64,000 nucleotides of DNA, from NCBI GenBank assembly GCA_002189105.1, contig NIOB01000001.1, forward strand, positions 434,001 through 498,000. The letters run 5' to 3'. This document shows, one piece after another, positions 52,759 to 62,312 of the stretch (its first letter is position 1; each line of letters begins with the position of its first letter). The DNA is from Saccharibacillus soli. Its GTDB lineage: Bacteria; Bacillota; Bacilli; Paenibacillales; Paenibacillaceae. The notes beneath the pieces are model-generated. The model did no database searches. It saw only the letters and a list, made by a program, of their open reading frames with translations, and was not told the DNA's origin. The translations under genes and the position numbers were made by a program.

Positions 52759-53676
52759 ATGCTGACCGTTCATGGAGTCGGAAAACGTTATGGAAATGCA
52801 CGGGTACTCGAAGGTCTGGATCTGGAATTTGGTAAAGGGGTGTATGGTCTGCTGGCGCCCAACGGAGCAGGTAAGACCACACTCCTCAAGCTGCTGGCTG
52901 GCCTGCTGCCACCAACGGAAGGCGAAATCTTATATGAAGGACAACCGCTGGCAGTATTGGACGAACGTTATCGGTTGATACTGGGCTACCTGCCACAGCG
53001 CTTCGGTTATTATCCGAACGATACACCGCTAAAATATATGCAGTATCTGGCTGCAATCAAGGGCATGGATCGGCGTAAAGCGTTAAGCCGTTCTGAGGAA
53101 CTGCTGGATCTGGTAGCACTTGGCGAGGTCAAACACAAGAAGATGAAGACGTTCTCCGGCGGAATGATCCAACGCGTCGGAATCGCCCAGGCGCTGCTAA
53201 ACGATCCGCGTGTGCTGATTCTCGATGAACCGACGGCTGGGCTAGACCCCAAGGAACGAGCACGCTTTCGTAGTCTGCTGACTCAACTGGGGCGCCAGCG
53301 AACCGTCATTCTGTCCACGCATGTCGTCTCGGACGTTGAATCTGCCGCCAATGAAATCGTCATGCTCCAAGGAGGAAAGTTATGGGTCAAAGACCATCCG
53401 GAAGCGATCTGTAAGCTGCTGGCTGGACGTGTGTATGAGGCACAATTGACGGACACGGAGATCGAAGATTTTCGCACACGGTATGTCCTGCTGGGAGAGC
53501 GCAGCGAACCGGGAGGCTGGAAGTTACGCTTTGCAGTCGAAGACGGAACCGTCCCGGCCGACAGCTGGCAGGGGGTCGAGCCGGGGCTGGAAGATGTGTT
53601 TCTGTACGTCTATCGGGATAGGCAGCCTGGGAACGTACCCTCGGGAACGATATGGGGAGATGAGGTGCGCCTATGA
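52759..53676 (+). CDS. ABC transporter ATP-binding protein
   Basis: A 305-residue ATPase: Walker A PNGAGKTTL (about 34-42), signature FSGGMIQRVGIAQ, Walker B ILDEPTAGLDP and switch histidine STHVVSD. A C-terminal 80-residue extension fits the family of multidrug or antimicrobial-peptide exporters. AAGGAG precedes the ATG, and it overlaps the next permease gene by 4 nt. Confidence 0.92.
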   Translation: MLTVHGVGKRYGNARVLEGLDLEFGKGVYGLLAPNGAGKTTLLKLLAGLLPPTEGEILYEGQPLAVLDERYRLILGYLPQRFGYYPNDTPLKYMQYLAAIKGMDRRKALSRSEELLDLVALGEVKHKKMKTFSGGMIQRVGIAQALLNDPRVLILDEPTAGLDPKERARFRSLLTQLGRQRTVILSTHVVSDVESAANEIVMLQGGKLWVKDHPEAICKLLAGRVYEAQLTDTEIEDFRTRYVLLGERSEPGGWKLRFAVEDGTVPADSWQGVEPGLEDVFLYVYRDRQPGNVPSGTIWGDEVRL

Positions 53677-54860
53677 ATCCGTCCGGATCTGCATGGAGAT
53701 TGAATCTACGGCTGGTCGGGTTGGAATTTCAGAAACTGTTTATGCTGAAAAGATTGGGGTTGACTGTCTTCATTCTGCTCTGCGGAGGGCTATGGCTGTA
53801 CCCCTTTCAGGTGCTATATCCCAATTCGCAGTTTCCCGATTACGAGACCACCATTGCAGCCGGGATGAAAGCCAAGTACGGAACACTTATCGATGACCGA
53901 GAATGGGAGGCGTTCAAGCAGGATCGGGTCAAGAAAGTGGCTGAGGCGGACGCTTATATTCGAGAAGATCCCTTGTTCGCGTCTGCGAATCTGGATAGCT
54001 ATGAGAGATACGTGAGACGCGCCCAGATGCCAAACGGGGGAACGCAGCCGCTGGACGCACACATTCGTGCCGGGACAAAAAAGGAGCTGTTCGCAAAACT
54101 TCACGCTGAAGAAGAGTGGATCAAGCGCTATGAAGATGATTACCGCTGGACGGTTGGGCCGGGTACGATTTGGATGAATGAAGCAGAAAAGCAGCGACTT
54201 CAGGAGATTGAAGCCCGAGATGGTGTCTCCGTGCTGCCGCAGCGTCAAATCTATCACTATGCCTCGTCAGGGATTCTGTATCGTTTGGCGATGACAGCGA
54301 TGCTGACTACAGTGCTGCTGGTGATGCATATTCATATCGGTGATCGCCGGGCCGGACTGGATGAGCTGCAAAGAACCTCACGCATGGGGAAAAACAGGCT
54401 GCTGTGGATCAAGACGACTGCCGCTCTGTTAACTGGAACACTGGTATCGGCGGTGCTATTGGTTATACTGCTGATCGCCTACCGATTCAGCGAGGCTTGG
54501 AGTCTCATGGGGGCAGACATCAGCGGAAGATTCGGCGGATTTTTCATGTATGATCTGACATTCCTTCAATACATTCTGCTGACTTACAGTGCAGTCTTTG
54601 GATTAAGCTGGATTGCGGCACTCCTGACCGCTTTCTACTCGGCTATTGCGCCCAATATGCAGGTTCTGGTTATGGCGATCATCCTGACTCTGTTCATCTT
54701 TTTCAAGGAGGATTGGATTCTGACCCGTCTTCTGAATATGCTGCTGTACAGCGGTATATCACTGCTTGAACCGACTCTGACGGTTGCGGGACTGCTCCTG
54801 CTTGGCGTGTTCTTAATAAGCGTAGCGGGAAAATGGAGAACGTGGAGGTTGCATCGATAA
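53673..54860 (+). CDS. ABC transporter permease with large extracytoplasmic domain
   Basis: A 395-residue membrane protein: one N-terminal transmembrane helix (about 28-47), a soluble, probably extracytoplasmic region of about 150 residues (about 50-200), then about five to six helices. This is the plan of ABC-2-like permeases acting in peptide export or immunity. Direct ATGA overlap with the ATPase gene shows pairing. Confidence 0.82.
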   Translation: MNPSGSAWRLNLRLVGLEFQKLFMLKRLGLTVFILLCGGLWLYPFQVLYPNSQFPDYETTIAAGMKAKYGTLIDDREWEAFKQDRVKKVAEADAYIREDPLFASANLDSYERYVRRAQMPNGGTQPLDAHIRAGTKKELFAKLHAEEEWIKRYEDDYRWTVGPGTIWMNEAEKQRLQEIEARDGVSVLPQRQIYHYASSGILYRLAMTAMLTTVLLVMHIHIGDRRAGLDELQRTSRMGKNRLLWIKTTAALLTGTLVSAVLLVILLIAYRFSEAWSLMGADISGRFGGFFMYDLTFLQYILLTYSAVFGLSWIAALLTAFYSAIAPNMQVLVMAIILTLFIFFKEDWILTRLLNMLLYSGISLLEPTLTVAGLLLLGVFLISVAGKWRTWRLHR

Positions 54861-54883
54861 CCATGGGAGAAGGAGGGAAGGTC

Positions 54884-55723
54884 TTGAATCAACGGTACGA
54901 AGCCAAGAATTCGACAGCGGGATATAGGTACACGGTACTGAAAGAGATGCGCCGGATGCTCACTCCCCTGCGAATCGGGATCTATCTGCTCTGCTGCGCT
55001 TACCCATTCGTGTATCTGTCCATCGTGCAGGACGATTATTCAATCCGAGATGGATTGGAACTGTTCACTTTTCTGCTGGATGGGCTGCCTGCGATGGTGT
55101 TTGCGATTACAGCTGTTGCTGTGTGCAGCGGAGCGTTCGCAGAAGGGCTGAATCATCGCTTTTTGATCTATGAACGGATTCGGCAGCCGCTTGGACGGCT
55201 GCTTCGGGTGAAGCTGACCGCCCATATGCTGCTGACCTTTATTGCTTTTCTGCTGCCGATGCTGCTGTATTTTGTCGTCGCGTATTTCCTGATTCCGCAT
55301 TACGGCTGGATCAAGCTCGCTCCCTATGGAATGGTGCTTCCTCAGGGAATGACACTGGAGCAGGAACAGATGGAGCGTTACACGATGACCCAACTGCTGG
55401 AATATGGGCCATGGGTGTATGGGATCGCTTACGCCTGCTGGGTCAGCCTGAATGCAGCGGTATATTCGGCATTGGCATTCGTGCTGCTGCTGATACTCAA
55501 TCGCTCGTTTATCGCATTGGCGCTGCCATTTCTGCTGTATACGGTGGGATCTTTTCTGGTTCCTGATCGGCGCTTTTACTTTTTCTATTCCGTATTTCCG
55601 TTTGGTTCGGTTCAGCAGCCGATCTGGGTGCTGATGGTTCCGTTTGCCTTCTTGCTGCTGCTCTGCACAGTGGGGCTGCTGTATGTCCGTACGTTCAGCG
55701 GACGGATGAGTCGATTATTATGA
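54884..55723 (+). CDS. ABC transporter permease-like membrane protein
   Basis: A 279-residue protein with about six transmembrane helices and a loop of about 60 residues between helices 3 and 4. The TTG start is favoured by AGGAGGGA 6 nt upstream; ATG 54863 with GGAGG 13 nt upstream, or ATG 54833 inside the previous gene, are alternatives. It overlaps the following gene by 4 nt. Confidence 0.78.
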   Translation: MNQRYEAKNSTAGYRYTVLKEMRRMLTPLRIGIYLLCCAYPFVYLSIVQDDYSIRDGLELFTFLLDGLPAMVFAITAVAVCSGAFAEGLNHRFLIYERIRQPLGRLLRVKLTAHMLLTFIAFLLPMLLYFVVAYFLIPHYGWIKLAPYGMVLPQGMTLEQEQMERYTMTQLLEYGPWVYGIAYACWVSLNAAVYSALAFVLLLILNRSFIALALPFLLYTVGSFLVPDRRFYFFYSVFPFGSVQQPIWVLMVPFAFLLLLCTVGLLYVRTFSGRMSRLL

Positions 55724-56556
55724 GGCGGGGCGAAGTGTGGAAACGAGAGCTGCTCACGATCAAATGGCTGCCCATTCTGCTATTTCTGCTGATATGGAGC
55801 TGGAGAGAGCGTGGGCGGTTCATTCAAGAGGTCAAAACCGATCCTTCCGCTGCTGCTTATAACGGCTGGGATATTGTATTTGTGCAGTTCATGAATCCTT
55901 TCCTTCTGCTGTGGCTGCTGATTCCACTCTGGCTGCTGCTTAGTCTGCGCTTCGTTATGGAAGCAGGAGAGCCCACGGTCAAGATCCGTACCGGAAGTGA
56001 TGTGAGGTGGCTGCTGTGGCTGCTGCGCAGATCCTGCCTCCCAATGCTGCTTCTGCTGGGCATTTGGCTGCTGGCGATGTTTTCCACTTTGGTTGGGGTT
56101 CCGCTCAAGCAGGGATGGAGTGACTTTGCGCGATCCGACCATCCGTTTAATGTCTTTGCAGTCTCTTTTGTAAAGGAAGGCTGGCCGCCTGGATTAGCCG
56201 TGCTCGCGCAGTTGGCTTTATTGGTTCTCTTTTTACTGATGTCTACTCTAATATTGGCGTTTCTTAGGCTCTGCACAGAACGTTCGATTCTATTGAGCTT
56301 ATGCGCTGCGGGTCTGATGATTAGCTGTATTGTGGCTTTTCATCGACAAGGACATTATCCGCAGTGGCAGTGGGCGTCCATCGTTAACAGCCTGATGCTC
56401 AATAACGCCTATGGTACATTTGGACGTTTCTGGCCTGCTTTTATTGGTGCTCCGACTCTGGCTGCTGTCTGCTTTGGACTGGCTTTATCGCGGCAGAATT
56501 TGCGCAGACGCACACAGGGGCGCACGTCATCGATACAAGGAGAGAATATCCTATGA
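55720..56556 (+). CDS. ABC transporter permease-like membrane protein
   Basis: A 278-residue very hydrophobic protein with about six transmembrane helices, Trp/Leu rich, and a basic C-terminal tail (RRRTQGR). It overlaps both neighbours by 4 nt and so belongs to the same transporter. The family is not recognised in detail. Confidence 0.78.
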   Translation: MRRGEVWKRELLTIKWLPILLFLLIWSWRERGRFIQEVKTDPSAAAYNGWDIVFVQFMNPFLLLWLLIPLWLLLSLRFVMEAGEPTVKIRTGSDVRWLLWLLRRSCLPMLLLLGIWLLAMFSTLVGVPLKQGWSDFARSDHPFNVFAVSFVKEGWPPGLAVLAQLALLVLFLLMSTLILAFLRLCTERSILLSLCAAGLMISCIVAFHRQGHYPQWQWASIVNSLMLNNAYGTFGRFWPAFIGAPTLAAVCFGLALSRQNLRRRTQGRTSSIQGENIL

Positions 56557-57248
56557 GTGTGATTGAGCTTCGACAGGTCAGCAAGGCTTTTCGCGGTGTA
56601 TCGCTGCTCGAAGAGGTTTCTGCTGAATTTGCCCGTGGACAGATTCATGGAATTACAGGGCCCAACGGTTCGGGTAAATCGGTTCTGTTCCGATTGATCT
56701 GTGGATTCATGTCTCCGGATCATGGACAGGTGCTCATTGACCCGACCTACCAGAAATCACCGGGAGGTTATCCGCAGCATTTTGGCATCATTATTGATCG
56801 TCCCGGTTATCTGGCAGGCAGGACGGGTTATGAAAATTTGCAGCGTCTGGCAGAAATTCGTGGAGACATCAGCAGCGAACAGATCCGCCAGGCGATGGAG
56901 GCCGTTGGACTAAGCCCAGACACCCGGCAGAAGGTACGTCGGTATTCGCTGGGGATGAAGCAGAAGCTGGCGCTGGCTCAGTCCTTCATGGAGCATCAAC
57001 AGGTGCTTATTCTGGATGAACCGTTTAATGCCCTGGATGATCGCAGCACGGCTCAGGTGCGTGAACTGCTGTTGACCTTCAAGGCGCAGGGGCGCACCAT
57101 ACTGCTGACCAGCCACAATCCAGAAGACATTCGACGGCTGTGCGATTCGGTATGGAAGATCGAAGATCGCCAGCTGAAGCAGGGTGCGCTGACTGATTTG
57201 GCATCCTCTGCAACTTCCCCTATAGTAGAAAAAGAAAGCGAAGTGTGA
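56553..57248 (+). CDS. Second ABC transporter ATP-binding protein
   Basis: A 231-residue ATPase: Walker A GPNGSGKSV (36-44), a variant signature YSLGMKQKLALAQ, Walker B ILDEPFNALDD and TSHNPED. The SLGMK signature is typical of lantibiotic-immunity and bacitracin-type ABC ATPases. It probably pairs with the two preceding membrane proteins. AAGGAGAG precedes the ATG. Confidence 0.9.
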   Translation: MSVIELRQVSKAFRGVSLLEEVSAEFARGQIHGITGPNGSGKSVLFRLICGFMSPDHGQVLIDPTYQKSPGGYPQHFGIIIDRPGYLAGRTGYENLQRLAEIRGDISSEQIRQAMEAVGLSPDTRQKVRRYSLGMKQKLALAQSFMEHQQVLILDEPFNALDDRSTAQVRELLLTFKAQGRTILLTSHNPEDIRRLCDSVWKIEDRQLKQGALTDLASSATSPIVEKESEV

Positions 57249-57301
57249 GGGAACGCCTCAACATTCTTCGCTCGCAACGGGAATCGGGGAGGAGAGCGAA
57301 C

Positions 57302-58081
57302 GTGAGTGAACAGGTGAGGGAGTGGCTGACACCGTATGGGGCAAGAAGGGTCGCTGTAGAAAAAATGATACTGCCACCGCAAGCGGAGGAGGGGCGGGCT
57401 CCCCTGCTCATCTGCTCCAGCGAAAATATCGAAGAAATGCTGGAGCTTGCGCTGGATGGCGAAGACTCTATCTGCTCGTATGTCGAAAAAATGACCCAGG
57501 CCGTTGAACAATCATCCGCCCAGCAGATTCTTCGCCAGATAGCGAATGATGCGCTTGTCGCTCTTGGTGAAGACGCAGGAGAGCTGGGGGAAGCTTTGGA
57601 GTTAGAAACCTCCTATCAGGCCTATATCAGACAATGGGACGAGGGAATCACCATGTTCGACGAGACCATGACCATCGAAGAGGATCGAGCAAGGGAAGGC
57701 AGCGAACCTGCATGGCCGGATTCGACGTGGATCGAACGGCATGAAGAAGGGGAACTGCTGCTGCTCGATCTGCCGATTGCAGACGCTTGGCAGGCTCCAT
57801 TCATCGTCCCGATGGGCGGTTATAATGAATGTCCGCAGCCGTTTGAGCAGGCCGTGTTGTTCCGCGATTGGCAGCAGCGTTTTGACGCTGTCCCTACTGC
57901 CGTTGCGCAGGATACCTGGCTGCTTCAAGTGAAGCGCAGACCGCAGACCCGCGAAGAGGCGCTGCATCTGGCGAAGGAACATGTCATGTTCTGCCAGTAT
58001 GTGCTGGAGTCCTTCGAGACCATTGGTCAGTATGCCGAATACTTGCAGCAAGCGGATCGCTGGGAATTTTGGTGGGATTAA
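57302..58081 (+). CDS. DUF4253 domain protein
   Basis: A 259-residue soluble protein whose C-terminal half is a DUF4253 domain: MGGYNECPQP, then W-Q-x-RF, RRPQTREEALHLAKEH, FCQYV and a terminal WEFWWD. Function of the domain is not established, though it is often found in polymorphic-toxin or immunity settings. GTG 57302 was chosen because GGGGAGGAGAG lies 8 nt upstream; GTG 57245 overlaps the ABC gene. It may be the last member of the sigma/ABC operon. Confidence 0.8.
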   Translation: MSEQVREWLTPYGARRVAVEKMILPPQAEEGRAPLLICSSENIEEMLELALDGEDSICSYVEKMTQAVEQSSAQQILRQIANDALVALGEDAGELGEALELETSYQAYIRQWDEGITMFDETMTIEEDRAREGSEPAWPDSTWIERHEEGELLLLDLPIADAWQAPFIVPMGGYNECPQPFEQAVLFRDWQQRFDAVPTAVAQDTWLLQVKRRPQTREEALHLAKEHVMFCQYVLESFETIGQYAEYLQQADRWEFWWD

Positions 58082-58095
58082 AAAGAGGCATTGGA

Positions 58096-58122
58096 GAACG
58101 GTCTTCCGACCGTTCTTTTTTG
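58096..58122 (+). terminator. Terminator of the sigma/ABC/DUF4253 unit
   Basis: AGAACGGTC-TTCC-GACCGTTCT followed by T's. Confidence 0.93.
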
Positions 58123-58237
58123 TGTGGAGAAATTTGGATGGAAAAAGCAAACTCGCCATAGTTCTGCCCTGTTAGGTCTTTATTAAATCGGAGAAAATAA
58201 ACCCAGATCCCAAAAGGGATTGCGAACGGCTTCCCCG

Positions 58238-58347
58238 GGCGAGGACCTCGATACGGTTCCGCGGTGCCGGGCACGATGTGCTTGGGTATGCCGGAAGTTC
58301 CGCTCGCAGCGGATTTATTTATAGGGGTTCGATTCCCCGCCTCGCCG
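58238..58347 (+). ncRNA. tRNA-like noncoding element
   Basis: GGCGAGG (58238-58244) pairs with CCTCGCC (58340-58346). Directly before the latter is a T-arm: GGGG-TTCGATT-CCCC (58324-58338) with the invariant TTCRA loop. Next to the 5' strand a D-like loop with A and GG (58247-58263) can form. Between them lie two hairpins, CCGGGCAC-GAT-GTGCTTGG and TCCGC-TCGCA-GCGGA, instead of an anticodon arm. At 110 nt it is too long for a tRNA and too short for tmRNA. A Y-RNA (YrlA)-like tRNA mimic or a decayed tRNA are options. Confidence 0.35.
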
Positions 58348-58668
58348 GCTAAGCGAGAGTTTTGGTAAAACGCACTCTTTTGAAGAGAGTACAATCAGGA
58401 GAGGTCTTTGAAGCGGCAAGTCCCTCCGAGCTGCCTGTATGGAGTATCGGACGTATGAGTAGGCTTTGCAGTTGGGCGGATTCGCCTCCGCAGGCCGCAG
58501 CCGGAGCAGCGTGAGTATCCAGTCTGGGCAGCCTTCCGAAGTGGGGAAGAGACGCCGCAGGCTGGGATCATCCGCTCCTTCCGGTTCGGTTCTGCTGCGG
58601 CTCAAGTCGAACTCCGCTTGCTCTACGTGTGGGCTGCCGCCGCAAAGATCCATAAGGAGGAACCACCC
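58348..58668. other. Leader region of the slipin-like gene
   Basis: No gene is supported in these 321 nt. Several hairpins are possible (CTCGC/GCGAG 58341-58357 directly after the tRNA-like element, GTTTT/AAAAC, ACTCT/AGAGT). The open frame on the reverse strand reading into GGESNPYK is the usual antisense artefact of a tRNA T-arm. Confidence 0.5.
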
Positions 58669-59976
58669 ATGAATCCAATAACCAACCCTTCATCCATATC
58701 CAATCTTCCACATGGTCGCAAAGTGCCCGGTATGCCAGGCGAAGATATTCATCCTCAAGCTGCGCAGCTCACCGCTCACATCGTGCAATTGGGCGGCGGT
58801 TTCCGCACGGTTGAAGTGCAGGAAGGCGAACGGGCGCTGCTGATGGAGCGTGGGCGCTACGTGCGGACTCTGCTCCCCGGACGGCATCGCTTCTTCGGGT
58901 GGTCGGGCGGGGATCGGACGCTCGTGTTCAAACAACTGTATCAACCCTTTTACTACCGGCCTTCAAATATGGGGAATAGGGTCATAAGCGGCAGCCTCGT
59001 TGATACCGATGTGCGGTTATATGCTGGAGAAACCGAATTGATGGCACAGTTGACTGTCGTGGAAGTCAGCGACGAGGAATATGTACTGCATCTGGAGGAT
59101 GGCCGACTGCGTGATACCTTGACATCCGGGATCTATGCCTATTGGAATGAGCCGATTACGCATACCTTTATCCGGGCGAACTTGGCAACGCCAGAGATCG
59201 GTTCGGGGATCAGCCGCCCTCTACTGGAGAAAATAAATCCTGCGTATATCCAGGCTGTAGACGTGGCAAGCTATGAAGTAGGGCTGCTTTACTTCGACAA
59301 CCAGTTTCAGCGTCAGCTTCCGCCGGGACGCAGTTTCTTCTGGCGCGGATCGCAGAACGTTATGGTCAAGAAGTTCGACCTGCGACGCCAGCAGTTGGAT
59401 ATGACCGGACAGGAGATTCTAACGGAGGACAAAGTCCCGCTGCGGCTCAATTTCGTCTGCCAGTATCAGATTGTGAATCCGCTTCGCGCTGCGGAGATTA
59501 AGGACTTTGAAGCTCAGATCTACGTGCAGCTCCAACTGCTGCTGCGTGAATACGTGGGGACGATGAAGCTGGACGATCTGCTGCGGATGAAGCAGGAGAT
59601 TGGGGATTATGTGCTGGGACGTCTCAAGCCAAGTGGTGCGCAATACGGTGTAGAGTTCGTGAACGCCGGGCTGAAGGACATCATTTTGCCAGGAGAGATC
59701 CGGGCGATTCTCAATACTGTGCTGCTCGCCGAGAAGAAAGCGCAGGCTAATATGATTACCCGGCGTGAAGAAACAGCCTCCACCCGAAGCCTGCTCAATA
59801 CAGCCAAGCTGATGGACGAAAATACCACGCTCTACCGACTCAAAGAGTTGGAGTTTGTCGAGAAGATCTGCGAAAAGATCGGAACACTCACTCTGAGCGG
59901 CGGCGGCAGTCTGTTGGAGCAGATGAACAGCCTGTTAGGTCTGCATCAGGCCGATGGACGCAAGGAGATTCGATAA
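58669..59976 (+). CDS. SPFH/Band 7 (slipin-like) domain protein
   Basis: A 435-residue protein with two beta-rich parts: an N-terminal region (about 35-180) and an SPFH/Band 7 domain (about 195-370; FDLRRQQLDMTGQEILTEDKVPL, then VGTMKLDDLLRMK), followed by a helical tail (LLAEKKAQANMITRREETAST). Unlike classical slipins there is no N-terminal membrane helix, so it is probably peripheral or soluble. SPFH proteins scaffold membrane microdomains. AAGGAGG lies 8 nt before the ATG. No NfeD-type partner is adjacent. Confidence 0.83.
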   Translation: MNPITNPSSISNLPHGRKVPGMPGEDIHPQAAQLTAHIVQLGGGFRTVEVQEGERALLMERGRYVRTLLPGRHRFFGWSGGDRTLVFKQLYQPFYYRPSNMGNRVISGSLVDTDVRLYAGETELMAQLTVVEVSDEEYVLHLEDGRLRDTLTSGIYAYWNEPITHTFIRANLATPEIGSGISRPLLEKINPAYIQAVDVASYEVGLLYFDNQFQRQLPPGRSFFWRGSQNVMVKKFDLRRQQLDMTGQEILTEDKVPLRLNFVCQYQIVNPLRAAEIKDFEAQIYVQLQLLLREYVGTMKLDDLLRMKQEIGDYVLGRLKPSGAQYGVEFVNAGLKDIILPGEIRAILNTVLLAEKKAQANMITRREETASTRSLLNTAKLMDENTTLYRLKELEFVEKICEKIGTLTLSGGGSLLEQMNSLLGLHQADGRKEIR

Positions 59977-59988
59977 TTTAATTCAGGA

Positions 59989-60013
59989 AAGCTCCGTGCA
60001 AACGGGGCTTTTT
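59989..60013 (+). terminator. Terminator of the slipin-like gene
   Basis: AAGCTCCGT-GCAA-ACGGGGCTT (one wobble pair) followed by T's. Confidence 0.85.
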
Positions 60014-60143
60014 GGCATGTTCACCTATTCGACATCCCAACATGATACAAATTTGAATAGAAACGTTTCGTTAGCCACAGAAGCGATCTTTTCGATGCGG
60101 CTGTGTAGTTTTTTATTTGTCTGCAATAAAATTGGGGTAACAT

Positions 60144-60172
60144 TTGACACTAATTCTGTCGATAAATATCGA
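60144..60172. promoter_or_regulatory. TTGACA with overlapping TCGATA palindrome
   Basis: A TTGACA at 60144-60149 is followed 17 nt later by TATCGA, which forms the right half of TCGATA-AA-TATCGA (60159-60172). It could be a repressible sigma-A promoter for the chemoreceptor, additional to the sigma-D-like one. The -10 is poor. Confidence 0.3.
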
Positions 60173-60207
60173 AAATAAATGTCACGGCTTGGTGGCTTCC
60201 GGTAAAG

Positions 60208-60234
60208 TAAAAGTGTCCGAAGCACCGCCGAATT
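60208..60234 (+). promoter_or_regulatory. sigma-D-type promoter of the chemoreceptor gene
   Basis: TAAA-N15-GCCGAATT, close to the sigma-D consensus TAAA-N15-GCCGATAA, 32 nt upstream of the start codon. sigma-D controls motility and chemotaxis genes in Bacillus, which fits the product. Confidence 0.6.
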
Positions 60235-60266
60235 TTCGCCCAGAAGCGGCGGTTGGGGAGTGTTCC

Positions 60267-62243
60267 ATGAATTTGAAGATGAAATTGGCCATCTTGCTCG
60301 TTGTCGTGACGTTAGTAGGAACCGGAAGCATTGGATTTGCCTCACTGAGCAGTATTCGGAAGGAAGCGGATAAATCTGTTCATGCCAATCTGCGCAGCAC
60401 AGCGGAAAATACAGCCGTAGAAATTGGCGGATGGGTTGGCAAAAATGCGAAAGTCGTTGAAACGACCGCTGAAGTCATTCAATCCTCCGTGCCGCTCGAC
60501 CAGATCAAGCAAAGCCAACTGCAAGCTTACACAGCAGAATCCAACAAAAGCAACCTGTCCGACATCTACGTCGGTATGGAGGATGGACGCATGATCGACG
60601 GTTCGGGCTGGGTGCCGGAAGCGGGCTATGATGTCAAGGTACGTCCATGGTACGTGGAAGGCAAAGCGGCTAACGCGCTGAACTTCAGCAATCCTTACCT
60701 CGATATGATTAGCGGTGAATACGCGGTCTCGATTGGCTATCCGCTGCATGACTCGACTGGCAAGGTGGCTGGCGTGGTAGCTGGAGACATGAAGCTGTCC
60801 ACACTGACCGAGATGATTAACAAGATCAAGATTGACGGTGGATTTGCCTTTATGGCAGACAAGACAGGTGTGGTGCTGGCACACCCGGACAAAGATGATG
60901 TGAACAAACCGCTGTCGGAAATCGCTGATTATTCCGGAATTGCCGATCAACTGCTTAAAAATGATTCCGGCAGTCTGGAATATACGTATAAAGGCGAAAC
61001 CCAGCTGCTGTACTATCAGAAAGTAGAAGGAACGGGCTGGGTAGTCGCTTCTTCCGTATCAAAAAGTCATGCCTTTGCTGATTATGTGCAAATGCGCAAC
61101 CTGTTCATTTTCGGTATTCTCGGCATGGTTGCGGTGTTGGTTGCACTGGCGGTATTTGCTGCCGCAAGACTGATTAAACCATTGATTCTGCTGCAAAAGA
61201 GCGCACAGCGCTTGTCGGAAGGCGATCTGACTGTCACAGTCGATGTCAAAGGCAAGGACGAAATTGGCAAGCTCGGCACAGCCTTTAACGAAATGTCGGT
61301 CAGTCTGCGCGAACTGATTCATGCGGCTGCTGCATCGGCAGAAGGTGTCGAAAATTCTTCCAAGCATATGCACGAACGGGCTGAAGGAGCGAAACATATC
61401 TCCGATCAGATTGCGATCGTCATCGAAGAATTGGCGAGAGGAGCAACAGACCAAGCTTCCTCGATTCAAAGTGGTGTGGAACAGATTGGCGGAATCAACG
61501 CCTCAATCGATGCGATTGCCAGCAGTGCAAGCCAGGCGGCAGCCAGCGCAGACACGGTGACAGGAGCGATGCGTGGAGGACTGGAAGCGGTCGATTCGCA
61601 GAGTGAACTGACCGAAGCCAGCCGCAGTTCGGCAGAGCGTGTCGAAGAAGCCAACCGCCGCCTCGGTCAGCAGACCGTCAAGATCGGCGAAGCGGTCAGC
61701 TTGATTCATACCGTTGCCAAGCAGACCAACCTGTTGGCTCTGAACGCAGCTATCGAAGCTGCCCGTGCAGGAGAGCATGGCAAAGGCTTCAGCGTTGTAG
61801 CGGACGAAGTACGCAAGCTCGCGGAACAGGCTCGTTCCTCGGCAGCCGACATCGATATGCTGCTTGAAGGCGTACAGGAAGCGGGGCGTCAGAGCATCGA
61901 CGAGATCCGCGAGTTCCAGACAATGGTGGACAAGCAGATTCAGGCTGCGGTCTCCACACGTCAGGCTTTTGACACCATCCGCAGTTCGGTAGATGGCATT
62001 ACAGGACGCATCCGCGAAGTCTCCGGCGCGTCCGAAGAATTGAAGCACAGCGCCGATCATGTATCGGCGATCATGACGGACATCGCGGCTGTTGCCGAAC
62101 AAAGCGCCGCAAGTACCGAGGAAGCCGCATCCTCCACGCAGGAACAGGCGCAGGCAATCGCCAGCATCTCCGATCTGTCTGGTGAAGTCACCGACAATGT
62201 CGATGAGCTTCGCAGCCGGATTGCCCGCTTCAAGACTGAATAA
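60267..62243 (+). CDS. Methyl-accepting chemotaxis protein (dCache, HAMP)
   Basis: A 658-residue chemoreceptor: N-terminal membrane helix (about 5-27), an extracellular dCache-type sensor (about 35-275, with [10 protein letters not shown] and [13 protein letters not shown]), second membrane helix (about 281-303), HAMP (about 304-357) and signalling domain with the conserved tip [20 protein letters not shown]. dCache domains often bind amino acids or organic acids; the ligand is unknown. ATG 60267 follows GGGGAG by 6 nt; upstream in-frame starts lie before the promoter. Confidence 0.93.
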   Translation: MNLKMKLAILLVVVTLVGTGSIGFASLSSIRKEADKSVHANLRSTAENTAVEIGGWVGKNAKVVETTAEVIQSSVPLDQIKQSQLQAYTAESNKSNLSDIYVGMEDGRMIDGSGWVPEAGYDVKVRPWYVEGKAANALNFSNPYLDMISGEYAVSIGYPLHDSTGKVAGVVAGDMKLSTLTEMINKIKIDGGFAFMADKTGVVLAHPDKDDVNKPLSEIADYSGIADQLLKNDSGSLEYTYKGETQLLYYQKVEGTGWVVASSVSKSHAFADYVQMRNLFIFGILGMVAVLVALAVFAAARLIKPLILLQKSAQRLSEGDLTVTVDVKGKDEIGKLGTAFNEMSVSLRELIHAAAASAEGVENSSKHMHERAEGAKHISDQIAIVIEELARGATDQASSIQSGVEQIGGINASIDAIASSASQAAASADTVTGAMRGGLEAVDSQSELTEASRSSAERVEEANRRLGQQTVKIGEAVSLIHTVAKQTNLLALNAAIEAARAGEHGKGFSVVADEVRKLAEQARSSAADIDMLLEGVQEAGRQSIDEIREFQTMVDKQIQAAVSTRQAFDTIRSSVDGITGRIREVSGASEELKHSADHVSAIMTDIAAVAEQSAASTEEAASSTQEQAQAIASISDLSGEVTDNVDELRSRIARFKTE

Positions 62244-62312
62244 GCTTGAGATTATTTACTGAAGTCGCAAGATAAGCGGGTAGCACCTGTAACCGCAAAG
62301 TCTTCCCGAGTC

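Noticed and set aside
58315-58653. Reverse-strand frame ending in GGESNPYK
   Set aside because: This is the familiar antisense reading of a tRNA-type T-arm, not a gene. It instead helped to reveal the tRNA-like element.
58125-58668. tmRNA, RNase P RNA or T-box leader
   Set aside because: None of the conserved blocks were found: no tmRNA 5' GGATTCGAC segment or ALAA tag, no RNase P GAGGAAAGTCC, and no T-box GGTGGNACCGCG sequence.
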